Counted from the stretch's first letter, positions 23,640 to 36,234 are shown. The stretch is DNA of 64,000 nt from Pestalotiopsis fici W106-1 (GCF_000516985.1 NW_006917092.1:62001-126000), one strand, 5' to 3'. The notes: a model not told the origin generated them from the letters alone. Translations and numbers: made by a program.

Positions 23640-25791
23640 ATGGCACAGGACAATACTACGTCGAGCTCGAATCGCTTGCGATGCACAATCATCGGTGCCG
23701 GGTTCGTTGACTCCAGATCATAATTTCGGACTTTGCGTGGGAGCTAACATTAATTCATACAGAGTCTCCGGTATTCTAATGGGCAAGCTTTGTGACGCAT
23801 ATTTTGGTCTGATATTACCGCTGACCCTGCCTTCAAGCTTACAAACTCCAAAAGCACCTTGGAGATTATGTTGAATTCGCAATATATGAAAAGTCGTCAG
23901 ATCTTGGCGGCACATGGTTCGAAAACAGGTATCCCGGTGCGTCGCCAGGCTGCATAAGATCGCACTATAATACTGACCCCAGAAAGGCTGTGCCTGTGAT
24001 GTTCCTAGCCATGTATATCAGTTTTCCTTTGCTCCGAATCCGGACTGGTCAAAGTTGTGTAGTTTTTTTTTTTTTTTTTTTGGCAAACAAGGATTTCGTG
24101 TATATTCTAATCCGCAAGTTCACGTGCATAGCTTTGCCTCTTCTGCCGAAATTCAAGCCTACCTCAAGCGAGTAGCCCAGACATTCAATCTCGATCGATA
24201 TATCCAATATAACACCAGAGTGACGCATGCGTCTTGGTGCGAGGAATCGGCAACATGGACCGTGGAATTGAACGGGCAACATAGAGTGCAGTCCGAAATT
24301 TTGGTCAACGCTGGAGGGATACTAAACGACCCTCAAATTCCTGAGATCCCAGGACTTTCCTCTTTTGCTGGGCCTCGTCTCCACACCGCGGCTTGGGATC
24401 CCAGCGTCGACATTACGGGCAGACGGGTTGCCGTAATTGGTGCTGGTGCCAGTGCGATACAGTTGATACCACAAATCCAACCTTTGGCAAGCCACGTCGA
24501 TGTATACATTCGAACTCCATCTTGGATCACTCCTCCGATAGGCCTCGAAGAAACAGCACCATCTCCGAATCCGTTTTATACCGAGCAAGAAAAGTATCGC
24601 TTCAAGAAAGATGCATCATACTATCTGCATCTCAGAAAAGGCTTGGAAGCTCAGTTTAATGGCATGTTTCGTGCATTCATGAAGGGCACCCCCGAGCAAA
24701 AAGCCCTACGTGCAGACTTGGAGGAAAATATGAAAACACTGATTCGAACGCCAGCGCTGCAAGAACAGCTCATTCCAAAATTCGAAGCTGGATGCCGCCG
24801 GATGAACCCCGGACAACCATATATTCACAGCCTGCAGGAAGACAATGTGCTCCCGGTGTTCGGAGGAGTAGATAGCATAACGTCACAGGGAGTAGTGGTA
24901 GACGGAACAGAGCGAGCTTGCGATATCCTGGTTCTCGCAACGGGCTTTAACACATCCTTCCGGCCTCGCTTCCCAATCATTGGACGTAACGGCGTTGATC
25001 TTCAACGTTTGTGGTCGGAAACACCTACCTCGTACATGGGAACTGGAGTCGCTGGATTTCCAAACTATCTCATATATCTCGGTCCTAACACTCCGATATC
25101 CAACGGAAGTCTCATGGGTATTTATCTCTTGTCTAATCACGAACCCGAACTCTTCATATTGACATGACACAGGAAGCTTGGAGGCGACAAGTGACTACTT
25201 CATTCGCCTGCTGCGAAAAGTAATACGACAGCGTGTAAAGGCGTTCGACGTGAGACCGGAGGCCCAGCAAGATTTCGATGATCACACGCAATCAATCATG
25301 CGTGATATGGTATGGACAGGAACATGCCGAAGCTGGTGTAAGTCGCTGTTTCGCTTCTCATTTCAGATAGACACTAGTGTTGGCGCTTACGCATATCTGC
25401 AGTCAAGAAGGGAGTGGATGGCAAAGTCACGGCATTATGGCCTGGCAGCTCGCTTCACTATATGCAGACTTTGGCGGAAAACCGTTGGGAGGATTACAAT
25501 TGGGATCATGCTGCTGAGCGTTTCTCGTACTGGGGCAACGGCATTTCTTGGACAGAAGATCCCAATGCAGACAAGCTTGGTGTTGAGGAGCGTTCCAGCA
25601 TGCTCGAATCAACGACAGTGCCGGGCAGTAGCGGAGACATAAGCTACTATCTCTGGGCCAGCGACCCCTTGAACTCGGCATCTGTTGGCAGCATCTCAGA
25701 AAGCGTCACCGAGGATGCTTTTGCCAGGAAGTCTGAGGAATGGAGCAAGATGCAGAAAAGTGTCGCTGTTGAAATCACCGTTCCCGTGTAG
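23640..25791 (+). CDS. Baeyer-Villiger-type flavin monooxygenase (first copy)
   Basis: Seven exons (23640-23701, 23763-23782, 23838-23936, 23987-24056, 24132-25117, 25173-25337, 25403-25791) give 596 residues. The FAD Rossmann motif GAGVSG is at residues 19-24, split by the first intron. EKSSDLGGTWFENRYPGCACD follows the usual order. The Baeyer-Villiger fingerprint FAGPRLHTAAWD is at about 161-172, and the NADPH motif GAGASA at about 186-191. The family inserts oxygen into ketones to give esters or lactones, or oxidises N or S. Exon 2 is only 20 nt, and intron 2 begins with GC (GCAAGC). Intron 4 contains a run of about 19 T. Length matches fungal homologues. It is the divergent partner of the Rieske gene, which suggests consecutive oxidation of one substrate. 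Confidence 0.88.
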
Positions 25792-26049
25792 AGCTTTGTT
25801 TGTGTGGGGGAGGCTCAGCGGCATGACCCAGTGGAGACAGTTTCATTTTGACAACGAATAGATTCCATTATGCTCCAACCTATCACATGTGCTGATTACC
25901 ATGGTTGAAAATTAAGATTCCTGAGTGATTAACCACAATAAGGGAAGTCAGTCGGAGGTTAGAGTTTTGCGGGTTGGTGCCTGCCTATCTGTCTGAAAGT
26001 CTAGGTGTCAAAGGACAGCATGGACGCCAATGAGATTGCTCTGGTCACT

Positions 26050-26054
26050 TCATT
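26050..26054. repeat. Left target-site duplication TCATT
   Basis: The five bases just before the 5' LTR match those just after the 3' LTR (33603-33607), as expected from integrase-mediated insertion. Confidence 0.88.
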
Positions 26055-26570
26055 TGTTACGAATATGCACCCTTGCATAAGAACAAACAAATGTATTGGC
26101 GCTTAAGGAAAGAAGGGAGGGGCTTAGCACCGAAAGCCGGGAACAGGTCAAAACAGGAACCACCATCCTTAACAACTGCCAGCCAGCTGCCTAATAGGAT
26201 TATAGTTTTGGTAATAATTTAGACGATTAAATTATTAAAATCATTAAATTCCATCGACTCCAGGACTATAAAATCGGTTTAGCATTATAATTCAAAAAAT
26301 ATTAATAAGGGAATAAATAAATATATATTATAAAAGGATTTCCTATATAAATAGTTATTACCTTAGTAATTAATTTAAGCATTTATTTTACTTATAAATA
26401 AAGCATTTAATACGCTTTAACGATTATATTTATAAATTAATTCGATTACCTTTATTTTTAAATATTTATTACTTAATATTTTTTTTAAAGCTATTGTTTT
26501 TTATTAGCATAAACCCTAATATTTTTTATATTTTAGGTTTATTTTAGAAACCTATAATATAATCGTTATA
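26055..26570 (+). repeat. 5' LTR of the chromovirus
   Basis: This begins TGTTACGAATATG and ends TCGTTATA. It aligns along its whole length with 33088-33602, differing almost only by C/T and G/A transitions. The canonical terminal CA has become TA. The first 150 bases keep many G and C, unlike the rest. Confidence 0.9.
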
Positions 26571-27617
26571 TTTTAATTATTTTTATTTAGGTACGTTACC
26601 TTTAAAAAAAACCTTAAATAATATTTAGCAAAATATCGTTAACCGGAAAAACTCCTTTTTTCTTATCTAAATACTCTTAGCACTTGCTTGCGTAAAAAAT
26701 AAAAAAAGATAATTTCGAACTAACTAAAAACCAATATTTAGAATTAGTTAAAAAAATCCGCGCATTTAAAAAAAAAAAACTACCTCCTTTACGCGTAAAG
26801 CCTAAATAAAATAAATTATATAGGAATTATAGAATTTTAATAATATTATAGCTAGGGCAGCTAATATTATTTCTACCCTAATTTATTCCGAAAAGCTTAA
26901 GCTTAGCATATTAGCGGCTTTTAATAATATTCCCGGATTACTCTAAGGATTCCTAGCCTAAGTCCGAGCTTACTAAACCTTTTACGGCAATTAATTTATA
27001 ACAAAAAAATAAAAAATACTTTACGTTACGTTTTATTTTAAAAAACGAGCATTTACTTAATTCGAACCCTATTTTTCGGACGTAACTAAGCACGAATAGC
27101 AAATAAAACTATATAAAGCGGAAACTCAAAATATTTTCCAAAACTATATAAAATTCGAAATAACGCTTTAATCCCTATTCTAAGACCCGGATAAAAAACG
27201 ATAAGCTAAAAAAAAAACTTAAAAACCTTAAATAAAAAGGATCCGCATCCAATTATACGGCAGATTTCAAACGCATTATCGCCAAAATAAAATGCACCAA
27301 CGACACTAGGATTATATTATACTATCGAGGACTTAAAAACGGTATTAAAAACGAATTTAGCAGGATCCTTAAACTACCGGCTAAATTTAGCAAATATAGC
27401 GAATTTACCGTTAAAATCGATAACCAATTATACGCTCGATAAAATAAAAAAAAAAGGGGACACCTTATATCGCGATTCTAACGCAATTACGCCAATATAG
27501 GCAAATAACAAAATCCTTAATAACCTAAAAATAATTAGCGCAATAAAACCTTATACGGAACCTATAGCGGATAAATAGACCTTAACGCTATTTAGCGCAA
27601 AAATAAATCTAAAATTA

Positions 27618-27665
27618 AATATTATAATTACGATAAAATAAAATATTACGCTAACGAATATCGCT
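27618..27665 (+). other. Remnant gag zinc knuckle
   Basis: One frame reads KYYNYDKIKYYANEYR. This keeps the spacing of a CCHC knuckle while the ligand positions read Tyr, as TGC-to-TAC/TAT (G to A) and CAT/CAC-to-TAT/TAC (C to T) changes would produce. Confidence 0.65.
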
Positions 27666-30600
27666 AACCCAAAAAATCAGGATTTAAGCTAATATTAAAA
27701 AGTAAAAAATAATTTAATAATACTAAAAGGGATAATATACCTTATAAATTACTCTTTTAAACGGCGTGCTTCGATAATAAATATCGGACGTATAAATCTA
27801 ATAAAGATAAAAATAAATAATATCCCTAAAAACGAAAAATTTTAGCAGCCACTAAATTAGGAAAAACCGTATATTTTAAAAAACGAAAATAATTCTAGGA
27901 TAATAACGATTACATATTTTCGGATGCCTCGGAAAACGAAGCATACTACTAAATAAAATAAGCAAAAAGCCAGAATTAGCGAGATTTATGCGATAACACC
28001 TTTAATTGCAAAAAAAGCATTAATATCGATATAGATTCTAATAAGCAAAAAAAAAACAAACTCGTTAAGCTTATCCAAAATAACGACGAAAAACATATTA
28101 TCGATTATATATCCAAAAACGGAACCAGCTACGTTTACGATATAATTATTATTATAATAAAATAATAGGATACCGCACTACAATTTGCAAAAATTTTCTA
28201 AAAAAAAACCAACATTTTATAAACCCGACGAACCCTAAAAGCAGCAATAAAAAATAACGCAAAGCTTACCTATACATACCTAGCATATAATACCGTAATA
28301 TAATATAAATATATTAACCCTAATTATAATATATATTTATAAAATAAAATCCGAAAAAAAATATTTCCTTTACGATATAATAAAAACGCTATTTACCACC
28401 TTTTTAAGGCGGGAAAAATAAAAAATATAAAGATTAGTTATATCGACCCTTAAAGATTCGTAATGCTTTATATACGATTATAAAAGCTAAACCGATGCCT
28501 AAAAAACGGGGATAAAAAATAGGAAAAATACCTATATTATAATTACGAATATTACGTAGCAAAAAAAATTAAAGCATAACACCTCCTTAGGAAATATAAA
28601 ATAGCAAAACGTATCCGCGTTATAGCCACCTAACTAAAAAACGACAATACCGAAAATCTAATACGAGCTATAAATAACGAATACGAATTACCGATATATT
28701 CGATAGCTAATTTATTATTACGACTAATTATCGAAATAATAAAAAAAATAAAAAAAACCTATATTAAAACTATTACTAGCTTATATTTCGTATATTAAGG
28801 ATATAAAAAGCTAAAAAAGCCCTCTAAAAACGACAAAAAACAAAAAAATACCCCTAATACATAATAAAAAATAAGCGAATTATCTAAATAATACGGAAAT
28901 CGACCTTTACGAGCTAAAAAGAATTTAAGCATACCAAAATAATAAATATATACGGCCGCCGAAACGCGACGAGCTAATAAATAAATTAATAAAAATTCGG
29001 GAAACGACCACAGGCATTTTTAAAGCGATAAAAATAGACCCCGACTAAAAAATCCATATATGCTATAAATAGCATTAATATTAACGAATACCTTATAATC
29101 TAGATTAAAATTATAAATTAGAAAATACGAGCCCTAATAGATACGGGAGCTTAAAAAAATTTTATTTCGCTAATAATCGTTAACGCTTTATAAATACTAT
29201 AAAAGCAGAAAAAAACGCCTTACGTATTCTAAACTATTAATAAAAAACTTATATCGTATAAAAACGGAATTATAAATATAAAAATTACGTATATTTAAAT
29301 TTATATCTAAAACCACGAAAAAAGACTTAAATGCAATATTACAAAAATCACAGATTACGATATTATCCTAAAAATACCTTAATTATAAGCGAATAACCCT
29401 AAAATAAATTAGAATACCGGCTAATTTTAATAAAATATACTAAAAAAAGAGTTAGCCTTTAAAAAGCGCTAAAATAAGCCCTTAAGCAATTTTAAAATAT
29501 TTAAATTCTATTTTATAACTAAATATATTAAGCCGAAACTCGAGGCTAAAATATTAAAAAAATACTAAGAATTTAGCGATTTATTTAATAAAATACTAAA
29601 AACAGGATTACTAAAGCATACAAAATACGACCATAAAATACCTTTCTAAAAAAAGAAAAAACCACACTTTATACCAATATACCTAATAAAACCTTAATAC
29701 GAAAAGGCACTAAAAAAATACCTAACGGATATACTATAAAAAGGATAAATCACAAAATCCATTTTATCCGCAAAATACCTAATATTTTTTATACCTAAAA
29801 AAAATAAAAATAAAAAACCTAAATAAAAATTTTATATTAATTACCGCAAGCTTAATAATATTACGATTAAAAATCGATACCTTTTACTTTTAATTAAAAA
29901 CCTACGCGATAAATTGCACGGAGCCTAATAATTTACGGCCCTAAACTTACCTAACGTATACGGCTTAATACGAATTAAAAAAAGAGAAAAATAAAAAACC
30001 GCTTTCCGTTACAAATACGGATATTTCGAATATAAAATTATACTTTTCGGATTAACTAACGCACTAATAAGCTTTTAAAATATAATTAATAACGTTTTAA
30101 AAAAATACCTCGATAAATTCGTAATAATATACCTCGACGATATATTTATTTACTCTAAAGATTTTAACGAATATTAATAGCACGTTAAAATAATGCTATA
30201 AAAACTATAAAACGCAAACCTATTAGTTAACCTAAAAAAAAGCGAATTTTATAAAAAAAAAATTACCTTTATAGGATATATAATATCCCCCGGAAAAATT
30301 AAAATAGAATTATCTAAGATTTTAATAATAAAGGATTAGCCTACCCCGATAATAATAATTAAAGTTAGATCCTTTTTAGGATTTGTAAATTTCTACCGAA
30401 TATTTATTTAAGGACTTAGAGGTATTACCGTACTATTTATACACCTAATAAAAAAAGATATATCCTTCGATTAAATACTTAAAGCGCAGAAAGCCTTCGA
30501 GGCAGTTAAAAAACGAATTATAGATAAACCCGTAATACGCATAATAGACCTAAAACGGGAATTTAAAATCGAAATAAACGCCTTAAATTACGCTATAAGT

Positions 30601-32229
30601 AAATAATTTATATAAAAAGACGATAATAAAAAGCCATACTTAATTGCATTTTATAGCAAAAAATTTATAAAAAAATAATTAAATTACCAGATTTATAATA
30701 AAGAATTTATAGCTATTATTAAAGCATTCTAAAAATAAAAATATTATTTTAGCAGAACTAAATATTAAATTAAAATCTACACTAATTATAAAAATCTAGC
30801 CTCGTTTATTATTAATAAAAAACTTAATAAATAATAAATTAAATGGGTAGAATTTTTAGCAAATTTTAATTTTAAAATTATCTACCGAAAAAGATTAAAA
30901 AACGGCCGAGCCGACGCTTTAAGCCGAAAACCGGACTATTTCTAAAAAGTACTAAAAGAAATTAACACTATTTTTTCGATAAATGATAACGGAAATTTAA
31001 TACTAATTATAACCTTATATATAACCATAAAAATTAGCAATAATAATAATTAAATTAGGAAAATAATTAACGATAAAAGAACACTCGATACCTATACCGA
31101 TAAAATTAAAATCAAAAAAATACTATTTAACGAATTAATTAAAAATTACCATAAATCACCCATTAATAGACACCAAAAGGTATTTAAAATAACCAAACGA
31201 ATCTAATAACACTTTAATTACCCGTAATTATAAAAGCATATTAGCAATATCATTAAAAAATATAACTTATATAATAAAGCAAAAATAGCACGATACTAAT
31301 AATATAGGGAACTATAACCCATACCACCGCTAAATAAGGTATAAAAATCTATTATATTAGATTTTATAATAAAACTATTATTTTTAAAAAAACCTTTAAT
31401 TAAAACCTTTTATAATAATATCCTAATATTTATAAAGCGACTCACGAAATACGCCTATTTCTTTTTATATAAAAAAGCTAATAACGCAAAAGAATTAGCT
31501 TATACGTTTTTTCGAACGATAGCTAATTAATACGGATTACTAAATAAGATTATTTTAAATCGAAATAAGCTTTTTATATTAAAATTTTAGAAATTATTTA
31601 TTAATTAGCTAAAATACGACTATAAGCTTTCGATAGCTTTTTATCCGCAAACTAACGGATAAATAAAACGAGTTAATTAGGTATTCGAAAAATACCTTAA
31701 ATATTACGTTAATTATAAATAAAATAATTAAGTTATATTATTACTATTCGCATAATTCGCATATAATAATATAATACGAGAATTTACTGGGATATTATTA
31801 TTTTACGCTAATTACGGATACGAACCCGATATTACTAAAAAACCACTAAAAAAAAAATTTGTATTATACGCTATTTTACGCGTCGAATAATTTAAAAACC
31901 TATAAATAAAATTCTAAAAAACCTTTATCGCTATTTAATAAAAAACAAAAATCCGATATAATAAAAAAAAGATTAAAAAACTAATTTTTAAAAAAGGAGA
32001 TAAAGTCTATTTTTTACGCAAAAATATTAAAATAAAACGATTAAGCGATAAATTCGATTTTAAAAAATTTAAACTATTTAAAATCGATAAAAAAATTTTA
32101 AACGTTAACTACCGATTTAAGCTACTAAAAACTATAAGAAACTATAAAACCTTCTATATTTTATTACTCAAACCAGTACTAAAAAACGCTAAAATCGACG
32201 AAATGCTAAAAACCGAACTAAATTAATAA

Positions 32230-32375
32230 AAATATATTATCAAAAAAATTATTAATTATAAAAAGGTCGGATATAAATACTAGTTCTACGTTAAATAAGA
32301 AAATTACCCACCTAAGGAAAATATTTAGGAACCTAAAAAACATATTAAAAATTATATCGCTTTTAATTAATATTT
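32230..32375 (+). other. Remnant chromodomain at integrase C-terminus
   Basis: The frame contains YIIKKIINYKKVGYKY, then FYVK, ENYPPKENI and EPKKHI. These match the beta strands and the closing helix (WEP motif with Trp lost to a stop) of chromoviral chromodomains. Confidence 0.75.
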
Positions 32376-32461
32376 TTAGCTTTAATAAAAGGACTAAAAT
32401 CTACAAAATTATTTCCGAAACCGAATACCGATTAATCGGGCTCGTTAAAAATGCTTAACGA

Positions 32462-32857
32462 TTAAAAATCGTTTATTACGAAATATTTATAACTTTTAAA
32501 AGCAAAAAAAACCCTATTTTTTTTATTTAATTCCTTTATATTACGAGCGAATAATTCGGAATTATAAGCCTTTATTCGTGCTTTAATTTTCCGAATCCGA
32601 AATAACCGATTAATAATAGCCGCTAAAAAAAATTAAAGCTTAGCTATTTTTTCGTAAAGTTTTAAAAAATTATTATTTGCTTTTTCTTTTTTGGTTTTTA
32701 ATTTCCGCTATTAATCTAAAACCTTCCGGAGCGTAAAAGCCACTAAAATATTATCGCATTTCCGGGAAAAATACGCAATATACTCTAAATAACGAATCGA
32801 CTTTTCGTCCGCTATTCGGCAAAAACGCTTATTTTTAAAGCAAAGTGTATACGGCAT
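32462..32857 (-). pseudogene. Antisense ORF inside the retrotransposon
   Basis: On the minus strand, between the integrase-chromodomain region and the 3' LTR, a 131-codon frame runs from ATG at 32857 to a stop at 32462, with only three internal stops (two adjacent at codons 49-50, one at codon 75). The N-terminal part has three Cys (MPYTLCFKNKRFCR and SRKCD). The C-terminal part is rich in Lys, Glu and Leu and looks like a coiled coil (RIRKIKARIKAYNSELFARN). The other two minus frames are full of stops. The composition recalls Cys-plus-coiled-coil proteins often found beside fungal retroelements; that resemblance is from memory. It was probably a functional gene before RIP. Confidence 0.65.
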
Positions 32858-33087
32858 ATTTATAATACGACCGTTTAATTTAATAAAATTAAAAAGCTTA
32901 ATTTATTTACGAGCTTTTCGTTTTTTCGTTATTTTTAATAAAAATTTTAATATAATAAACATATATTATAAATAAAGCAAAAAAAAAACAATAAAAAAAA
33001 ATAAAATAACTACGGCACATAGGCATTACGATTTATTTAAGCAGCTTAAAATCTTTCGAGGATAAAAAATATAAAAAAAGGAGCTAA

Positions 33088-33602
33088 TATTACGAATATA
33101 TACTTTTATATAAAAATAAATAAATATATTAGCGCTTAAAAAAAAAAGAAGGGGCTTAGCACCGAAAGCCGAAAACAGGTTAAAACGGGAACCACCATTT
33201 TTAATAATTGCTAGCCAGCTATTTAATAAAATTATAATTTTAGCAATAATCTAAACGATTAAATTATTAAAATTATTAAACTCCATCGACTCCAAAACTA
33301 TAAAATCGGCTTAGTATTATAATCTAAAAAACATTAATAAAGGAATAAATAGATATATATTATAAAAGGATTTCCTATATAAATAATTATTACCTTAATA
33401 ATTAATTTAAGCATTTATTTTACCTATAAATAAAGCATTTAATACGCTTTAACGATTATACTTATAAATTAATTCGATTACCCTTACCTTTAGATACTTA
33501 TTGCTTAATACTTTTTTTAAAGCTACCGTCCCCTATTAGCATAAACCCCAATACCTTTTATACTTCAGGTTTATTCTAGAAACCCGTAGTGTAGTCGTTA
33601 TA
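33088..33602 (+). repeat. 3' LTR of the chromovirus
   Basis: A 515-bp partner of the 5' LTR. A purine tract (AAAAAAAGGAG, just upstream near 33073-33083) fits a polypurine primer site. Its final 80 bases keep unmutated C and G, while the part facing the interior is more strongly mutated. Confidence 0.9.
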
Positions 33603-33607
33603 TCATT
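33603..33607. repeat. Right target-site duplication TCATT
   Basis: Matches 26050-26054 exactly. Confidence 0.88.
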
Positions 33608-33897
33608 GATCAATGATTCATTCACTATATTTGAAACGATGGCCGCCAAATTTTATGATGGAACGTATTGGGTCATTAGCATGTATTCGAGACCAAACGT
33701 ACGTCGCAGCGTCGAGATAAACGAAATTATGGTAAGTGAAGTGATTGATTAGTTGATTGGGTGTCTGTACGTATCTATGGGAGCAGTGGAAGGTATATAT
33801 ATGCAGTTCTATAGTGGAGCATGAAGCCCGAAATGAAGGTGACTGCGCTCCCATTTCAACACGCAGATAAGCTAAATCAGGCCCGACTGGCATCACC

Positions 33898-35744
33898 TCA
33901 AGCGCTAATCTCCTGGTCGAAACCTGATGTCTCTACAGGAAGCAAGAGTCCAATAAAACCTATTACCACATACATCCCACATGATACAAACAATGGCACA
34001 GGACTGGTAACATCCGCAAATGTCGCGATAAAGGGAGCAGTGAGGGAAGCCAAACGACCGCATGCCATCAGCAGTCCATTGCCAAACCCACGATTCTCGG
34101 TACTCAGAGCTTGAGGTGTATATCTGGAAAAGGGTGTCAGAGAAAACTTGAAGGAAACAGAGAGGAAAAGACTCACGAATAGATAATAGAGTATAGCGCA
34201 TTTAACCAAAACCCCGTCAAGCATGAGAACGCAAGATTCTGTGCTTCATTCACAACGATCGTGAAAACTCCGGAAAAGACCGCACACAGACAAGCCGTTA
34301 TAGCGATAGATCGTCGCGACCGCAGCCAAGGCACTGCGACCATGATCATGCTCAAGATTGGACCGAATATACCAACAACTGAGGTTATCGCCCAATCACG
34401 ATACGTTTGGTATGCGCTACCATCTCCTAATTGTGCGCCATGGGCTTGCAGGTAATAGGAGAGAAATATCGTAAAAAGAGGGTAACTACAAATATTCATT
34501 AGGCCCATGATCTTTAGAAAGCGTCAGCTTGGGTTCGGATGACCTACCAGATTCCAATCAACATCCAAAGTAGCATTAAGCAGATCATGAGACGAACTCT
34601 TTGTGCGCCCTTGAATAACTGATTTGTGCGACTCAAACTCTGCCTCAGTGACATGTTCTTGTGGTGAGCTTCGTCTCCGGGCAAATTGAATTGTGCCATT
34701 GTGACTTGGTACCCGGACCCATTGGTGTTGCTAATGTGGTTGAGCACAGTGACCGCTTCTTCAATACGCCCTCTTGATGCCAGCCATTTCGGTGACTCGC
34801 TTCCACTGAGTACCAGAGCTCTTCCAACGGCCATCAATAGGCAAAGACCGCCAAGAGTGATGTAGAGATAGCGCCATCCCATGTTCTCTGACTTGGGACA
34901 CGTGTCGGGCGTTGTACCATTGCAGCTGAAGTTGACAAGCAGAGGCCAAGCTTTATATATATCATTATCAGCAATCGCCTGTGTGAAGTCAAGATTGGAT
35001 AAATACCGATCAGCCCTGTGATGGCATTGCCCAGGCCCCAAACGGCGGCCATTCCGGTAAGCAAAAATGAGAATCGCGCAGGTAAACACTCGGCGAGTAG
35101 GGTCAAGTCAATGGCAACTGAGAGGAGGAGGAGGAGAGTATCAGTGTTTGCTTCATAAGAAAAGAAAAGAAATTTGAAAATCTCACGATTGCCACCGGCA
35201 AAGAAGCCGTATATCGTCACGAAGCCCGTGAGCGCACCCCAGGAAGGAGAACCCGCAGCTGCCATAACAAAGATACAGACAGCAAATAGGGAAGTTTGCC
35301 ATACTAGCTTTCTTCCAATTGTGTCGGCTAGGAGTCCGAGGACGATTGCACCGAGAAAAAGGCCAGCATAGTTGAAAGGAGAAATTAGTGTCGAGTATTC
35401 TGGACCGAATTCGGCTGCAGCTTGGGTGGGTACAAGACTGATGGAAACTAAGAGCATCTTTCCAATCAGTAGATAGATCACATTGTGCAGAACAGTGGGC
35501 TTACTTGATCGACAATGAATCCAAAGGCACATGTAAAAGCAAGCTTCCACTGAAAAGCGCCCATGCCGATCCTTTCGATTGCTTGTTCAACGAAAACAAG
35601 ATTCAAGTCACCATGTACCGGATTGACACCCAGATCAACCATACTTCCGACACCACGACTTTCCCTAGGCTTGATCTTCTCCATTTCGTCCTTTTCATCG
35701 TGGGGGACTTCATTGTCTCGATGGGACTGCTTGCAGTCGTTCAT
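33898..35744 (-). CDS. MFS transporter of the SVOP/SV2-like sugar-porter group
   Basis: Six exons (35744-35505, 35457-35187, 35117-35007, 34950-34548, 34485-34177, 34123-33898) give 519 residues. About 12 membrane segments are expected. Diagnostic blocks are IERIGMGAFQWKL at the N-terminus, LADTIGRK in the loop between helices 2 and 3, FFAGGNLAID at helix 4, and YTPQALSTENRG before the last helices. This order matches SVOP-like fungal transporters of organic acids, nicotinate-like compounds or sugars; the substrate cannot be read. All introns are GT-AG. The gene is divergent from the cupin gene (490-bp shared promoter), and its stop is 290 bp from the retrotransposon. It shows no RIP-type damage despite that proximity. 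Confidence 0.85.
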
Positions 35745-36234
35745 GATGGTGGTTTGGATATTCGAGCGTTCTAAATGAGAAACAAATCACTTTGATTGAA
35801 GTAGCGAGACATCGATTGAATGCAAAATAGGATGAAGCGGTTGGATATGAATACAATCCCAAGTATACTCCGCACGCTTATCTCCCTGCCACAACAGCCG
35901 GTAGAGCTTAGCGCTGATAACATTCTTCCGAGCAACCGATGAAGACCCGCGGATATGATAAAACAAAGATAGCTGCGTAAAGATTAGCTGGACCAAGGCA
36001 ACCCCAGTGCAGTGGCGGCCATGGATACTAAAGAATTCCGGGAGATACGAAATAGCGTAGCGTGCCTGGGTCCCCGGAAGACGGAAACGGACCGTGTGCC
36101 GCCTGATAAGATTTGGAGTTATCCTTGGCGGGAAGAGCAGAAGAGAAATGACCGTGCTGGAGGAATCCTCACAAAAAGGAGGCTCGTTTGGTCCTTTTAC
36201 CAATCGAATTGGAGACAAGAACTCCGCATTAGTC
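35745..36234. promoter_or_regulatory. Shared promoter of SVOP-like transporter and cupin
   Basis: A 490-bp divergent promoter. No clear operator was recognised. The gene pairing suggests co-regulation. Confidence 0.5.

Larger units (their letters stand above)
26050..33607 (+). mobile_element. Ty3/gypsy chromovirus, complete but destroyed by RIP
   Basis: A full-length LTR retrotransposon (26055-33602) flanked by 5-bp duplications TCATT at 26050-26054 and 33603-33607. It is extremely AT-rich, and every coding frame is broken by stops. Domain remnants on the plus strand, in order: a zinc-knuckle-like KYYNYDKIKYYANEYR near 27618-27665 (Cys and His changed to Tyr); an aspartic protease DTGA near 29137-29150; reverse transcriptase blocks near 29840, 30030 and the YLDD box near 30131; RNase H near 30560-30950; an integrase zinc-binding remnant near 31150; and a chromodomain near 32230-32375. 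The chromodomain at the end of integrase defines chromoviruses. An antisense frame lies before the 3' LTR. Outer LTR edges are less mutated than the interior. Confidence 0.93.

Noticed and set aside
26055..33602. AT-rich block as a centromere or mitochondrial insertion
   Set aside because: LTRs, target duplication and ordered gag-pol remnants show it is a RIP-mutated retrotransposon.
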